Assembly: GCA_017304475.1 (NCBI GenBank)
Contig: JAFKKV010000020.1
Location: 124,001-188,000 of the forward strand
From: Hyphomicrobiales bacterium
Lineage (GTDB): Bacteria; Pseudomonadota; Alphaproteobacteria; Rhizobiales; Phreatobacteraceae
Direction: 5' to 3'
DNA: 64,000 nt
Positions 62,566 to 64,000 of this stretch are shown here, in pieces. Position 1 is the stretch's first letter; each line of letters begins with the position of its first letter. The translations under genes were made by a program, and so were the position numbers. Under the pieces are notes generated by a model. The model was not told the DNA's origin, ran no database searches, and worked only from the letters and a program-made list of their open reading frames with translations.

Positions 62566-63696
62566 ATGACAGCTTTTTCCATCGACACCGTGGTCATCGG
62601 CGCCGGTGTGGTCGGCCTCGCCGCCGCCCGCCGCATGGCGCTGGCCGGCAAGGAGACGCTGGTCATCGAGGCGGCGGACGCCATCGGCACCGGCACCTCG
62701 TCGCGCAACAGCGAGGTGATCCACGCCGCGCTCTATTACCCGACCGGCTCGATCAAGGCTGCCGCCTGCCTGCGCGGCAAGGAGTTGCTCTACCGCTACG
62801 CCGCCGCGCGCGGCGTCGAGGCGGTCATGTGCGGCAAGCTGATGGTCGCGACCGACGAAAGCCAATTGCCGAAGCTGCAGGCGATCTTCGACCAGGCCGA
62901 GGCCAATGGCGTCCCCCGCCTGGCCTGGAAGACGGTGGACGAGGTGCGCGACCTGGAGCCCGAAGTCTCCTGCATCAAGGCCTTCGTCTCGGGCACCACG
63001 GGCATTGTCGACAGCCATGGCCTGATGCTGGCGCTGCAGGGCGACCTGGAGACCGCCGGCGGCATGGTCGCCTTCGAAACCCCTGTCCTATCAGCGGAAA
63101 TCAGCCCTGACGGCATCGTGCTGGCGACCGGCGGGGCCTCGCCCACCGAGATCACCGCCCGCACCGTGATCAATGCCGCCGGCCATTTCGCGCCGAAATT
63201 CCTGAAAGCCCTCAGCGGTTTTCCCGGCGAGCATGTCCCCAGGCAATGGTACGCCAAGGGCAATTATTTCTCGCTCGCCGGCCGCCAGCCGTTCAGGCAT
63301 CTGGTCTATCCGATGCCCGACAGCGCCGGCCTCGGCGTACACGCGACCATCGACCTGCAGGGCCGCTGCCGCTTCGGTCCCGACGTCCAATGGGTCGAGG
63401 ATGAAACCGACCTGATCGTCGATCCCGCCCGCGCCGCCGGTTTTTATGCAGCCATCCGCGCCTATTGGCCCGGCCTCGCCGACGGCGCCTTGCAACCCGA
63501 CTATGCCGGCATGCGGCCGAAGCTGCACGGCCCGGGCATGCCCATGCCGGATTTCCGCATCGATGGCCCCGCGCTTCACGGCGTGCCTGGCCTGGTCAAT
63601 CTTCTCGGCATCGAAAGCCCGGGGCTGACCGCCTCGCTGGCCATCGCCGATCTCGCCGCCGACCGCCTCGGCCTGCCCTTCCTGGAGACTGTCTGA
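62566..63696 (+). CDS. FAD-dependent oxidoreductase (DAO family, LhgO-like)
   Basis: 376 residues. FAD site VVIGAGVVGLAAARRMALAG at the N-terminus, SSRNSEVIHAALYYPTGSIK, GKLMVATDESQL, and the C-terminal HGVPGLVNLLGIESPGLTAS. The RNSEVIHAxLYYP segment is typical of L-2-hydroxyglutarate oxidase/dehydrogenase-like proteins that oxidise 2-hydroxy acids. The exact substrate is uncertain. Its stop overlaps the start of the amidase gene (TGATG), so the two form an operon. Confidence 0.87.
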   Translation: MTAFSIDTVVIGAGVVGLAAARRMALAGKETLVIEAADAIGTGTSSRNSEVIHAALYYPTGSIKAAACLRGKELLYRYAAARGVEAVMCGKLMVATDESQLPKLQAIFDQAEANGVPRLAWKTVDEVRDLEPEVSCIKAFVSGTTGIVDSHGLMLALQGDLETAGGMVAFETPVLSAEISPDGIVLATGGASPTEITARTVINAAGHFAPKFLKALSGFPGEHVPRQWYAKGNYFSLAGRQPFRHLVYPMPDSAGLGVHATIDLQGRCRFGPDVQWVEDETDLIVDPARAAGFYAAIRAYWPGLADGALQPDYAGMRPKLHGPGMPMPDFRIDGPALHGVPGLVNLLGIESPGLTASLAIADLAADRLGLPFLETV

Positions 63697-64000
63697 TGAC
63701 CGATCTGGCCTCCCTGCCCGCGCTCGGCGCGGTCGCGACCGCCGACGCCATAACCGATGGCCGGACGACCGCCGCCGCCGTCGTCGACCAGGCGCTGTCG
63801 CGGATCGGCCGCGACAACAGCCGGCTCCAGGCCTTCATCACGGTGCTCGCCGACGAGGCCCGCGCCGAGGCCGCGCTGCTCGACCAGCTCCTGGCCCGCG
63901 GCCACCGCCGGGGCCCGCTGCACGGCGTGCCGGTGGCGGTCAAGGACATCATCGATGTCGGCGGCCAGAAGACCCGCGCCGGATCGGTCACCCGCGATCA
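63696..64000 (+). CDS. amidase-signature family protein, 5' part
   Basis: About 101 residues are visible before the window ends. GPLHGVPVAVKDIIDVGGQK contains the catalytic Lys of the Ser-cisSer-Lys triad (K in AVKD), and TRAGS follows. The two serines lie beyond the window. It would hydrolyse an amide; the substrate is unknown. Translationally coupled to the oxidoreductase before it. Confidence 0.85.
   Translation, partial: MTDLASLPALGAVATADAITDGRTTAAAVVDQALSRIGRDNSRLQAFITVLADEARAEAALLDQLLARGHRRGPLHGVPVAVKDIIDVGGQKTRAGSVTRD

Overview
The window is high-GC DNA with short intergenic gaps. It looks like a member of the alphaproteobacterial order Hyphomicrobiales (rhizobia and relatives). The strongest evidence is the acpXL/fabZXL/fabF/adh/lpxXL set at 55.6-61.9 kb, which in that order makes the very-long-chain fatty acid of lipid A. 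A second hint is the dispersed GC-rich inverted repeats of a kind I associate with these genomes. I cannot name a genus.

Region 1 (1-12.3 kb) looks like a transport and catabolism locus for an unidentified small molecule. A leftward series encodes an ABC importer (permease, binding protein, ATPase), an enolase-superfamily enzyme, a Gfo/Idh/MocA dehydrogenase, a DUF993 aldolase-like protein and a sugar isomerase/epimerase-like TIM barrel. Nearby are a TctC-type binding protein and a TetR regulator. An 18-base motif with one mismatch occurs upstream of both the TctC gene and the ABC operon, and is a good candidate operator for that TetR protein. Several long inverted repeats lie between these genes.

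Region 2 (12.4-55.6 kb) is a large surface-polysaccharide (probably O-antigen) locus. It holds a WbpM-like dehydratase, several glycosyltransferases, a Wzm/Wzt-type ABC exporter, three tandem sugar epimerases, two asparagine-synthase-like amidotransferases, and a WbpA/B/D/E set plus a separate WecB/WbpI-type epimerase. Together the last five could make UDP-2,3-diacetamido-2,3-dideoxy-mannuronic acid. The locus also holds an RgpF-like protein, a WbpL-like priming transferase with its 4-reductase, ManC and an O-antigen ligase. Two proteins, one a fusion and one stand-alone, share a diverged GT-B-like domain that I do not recognise. Embedded at 16.2-23.4 kb is a type I secretion exporter with its likely substrate, a serralysin-type metalloprotease carrying three 122-residue repeats. 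A winged-helix regulator has twin palindromes directly upstream.

Region 3 (55.6-61.9 kb) is the lipid A very-long-chain acyl cluster, split into two divergent arms. One of its two ketosynthases lacks the catalytic residues. Region 4 (62-64 kb) has a 47-residue membrane peptide gene, a further inverted repeat, an FAD-dependent oxidoreductase and the start of an amidase gene that runs off the window.

No rRNA, tRNA, CRISPR array, transposase or prophage gene was seen.
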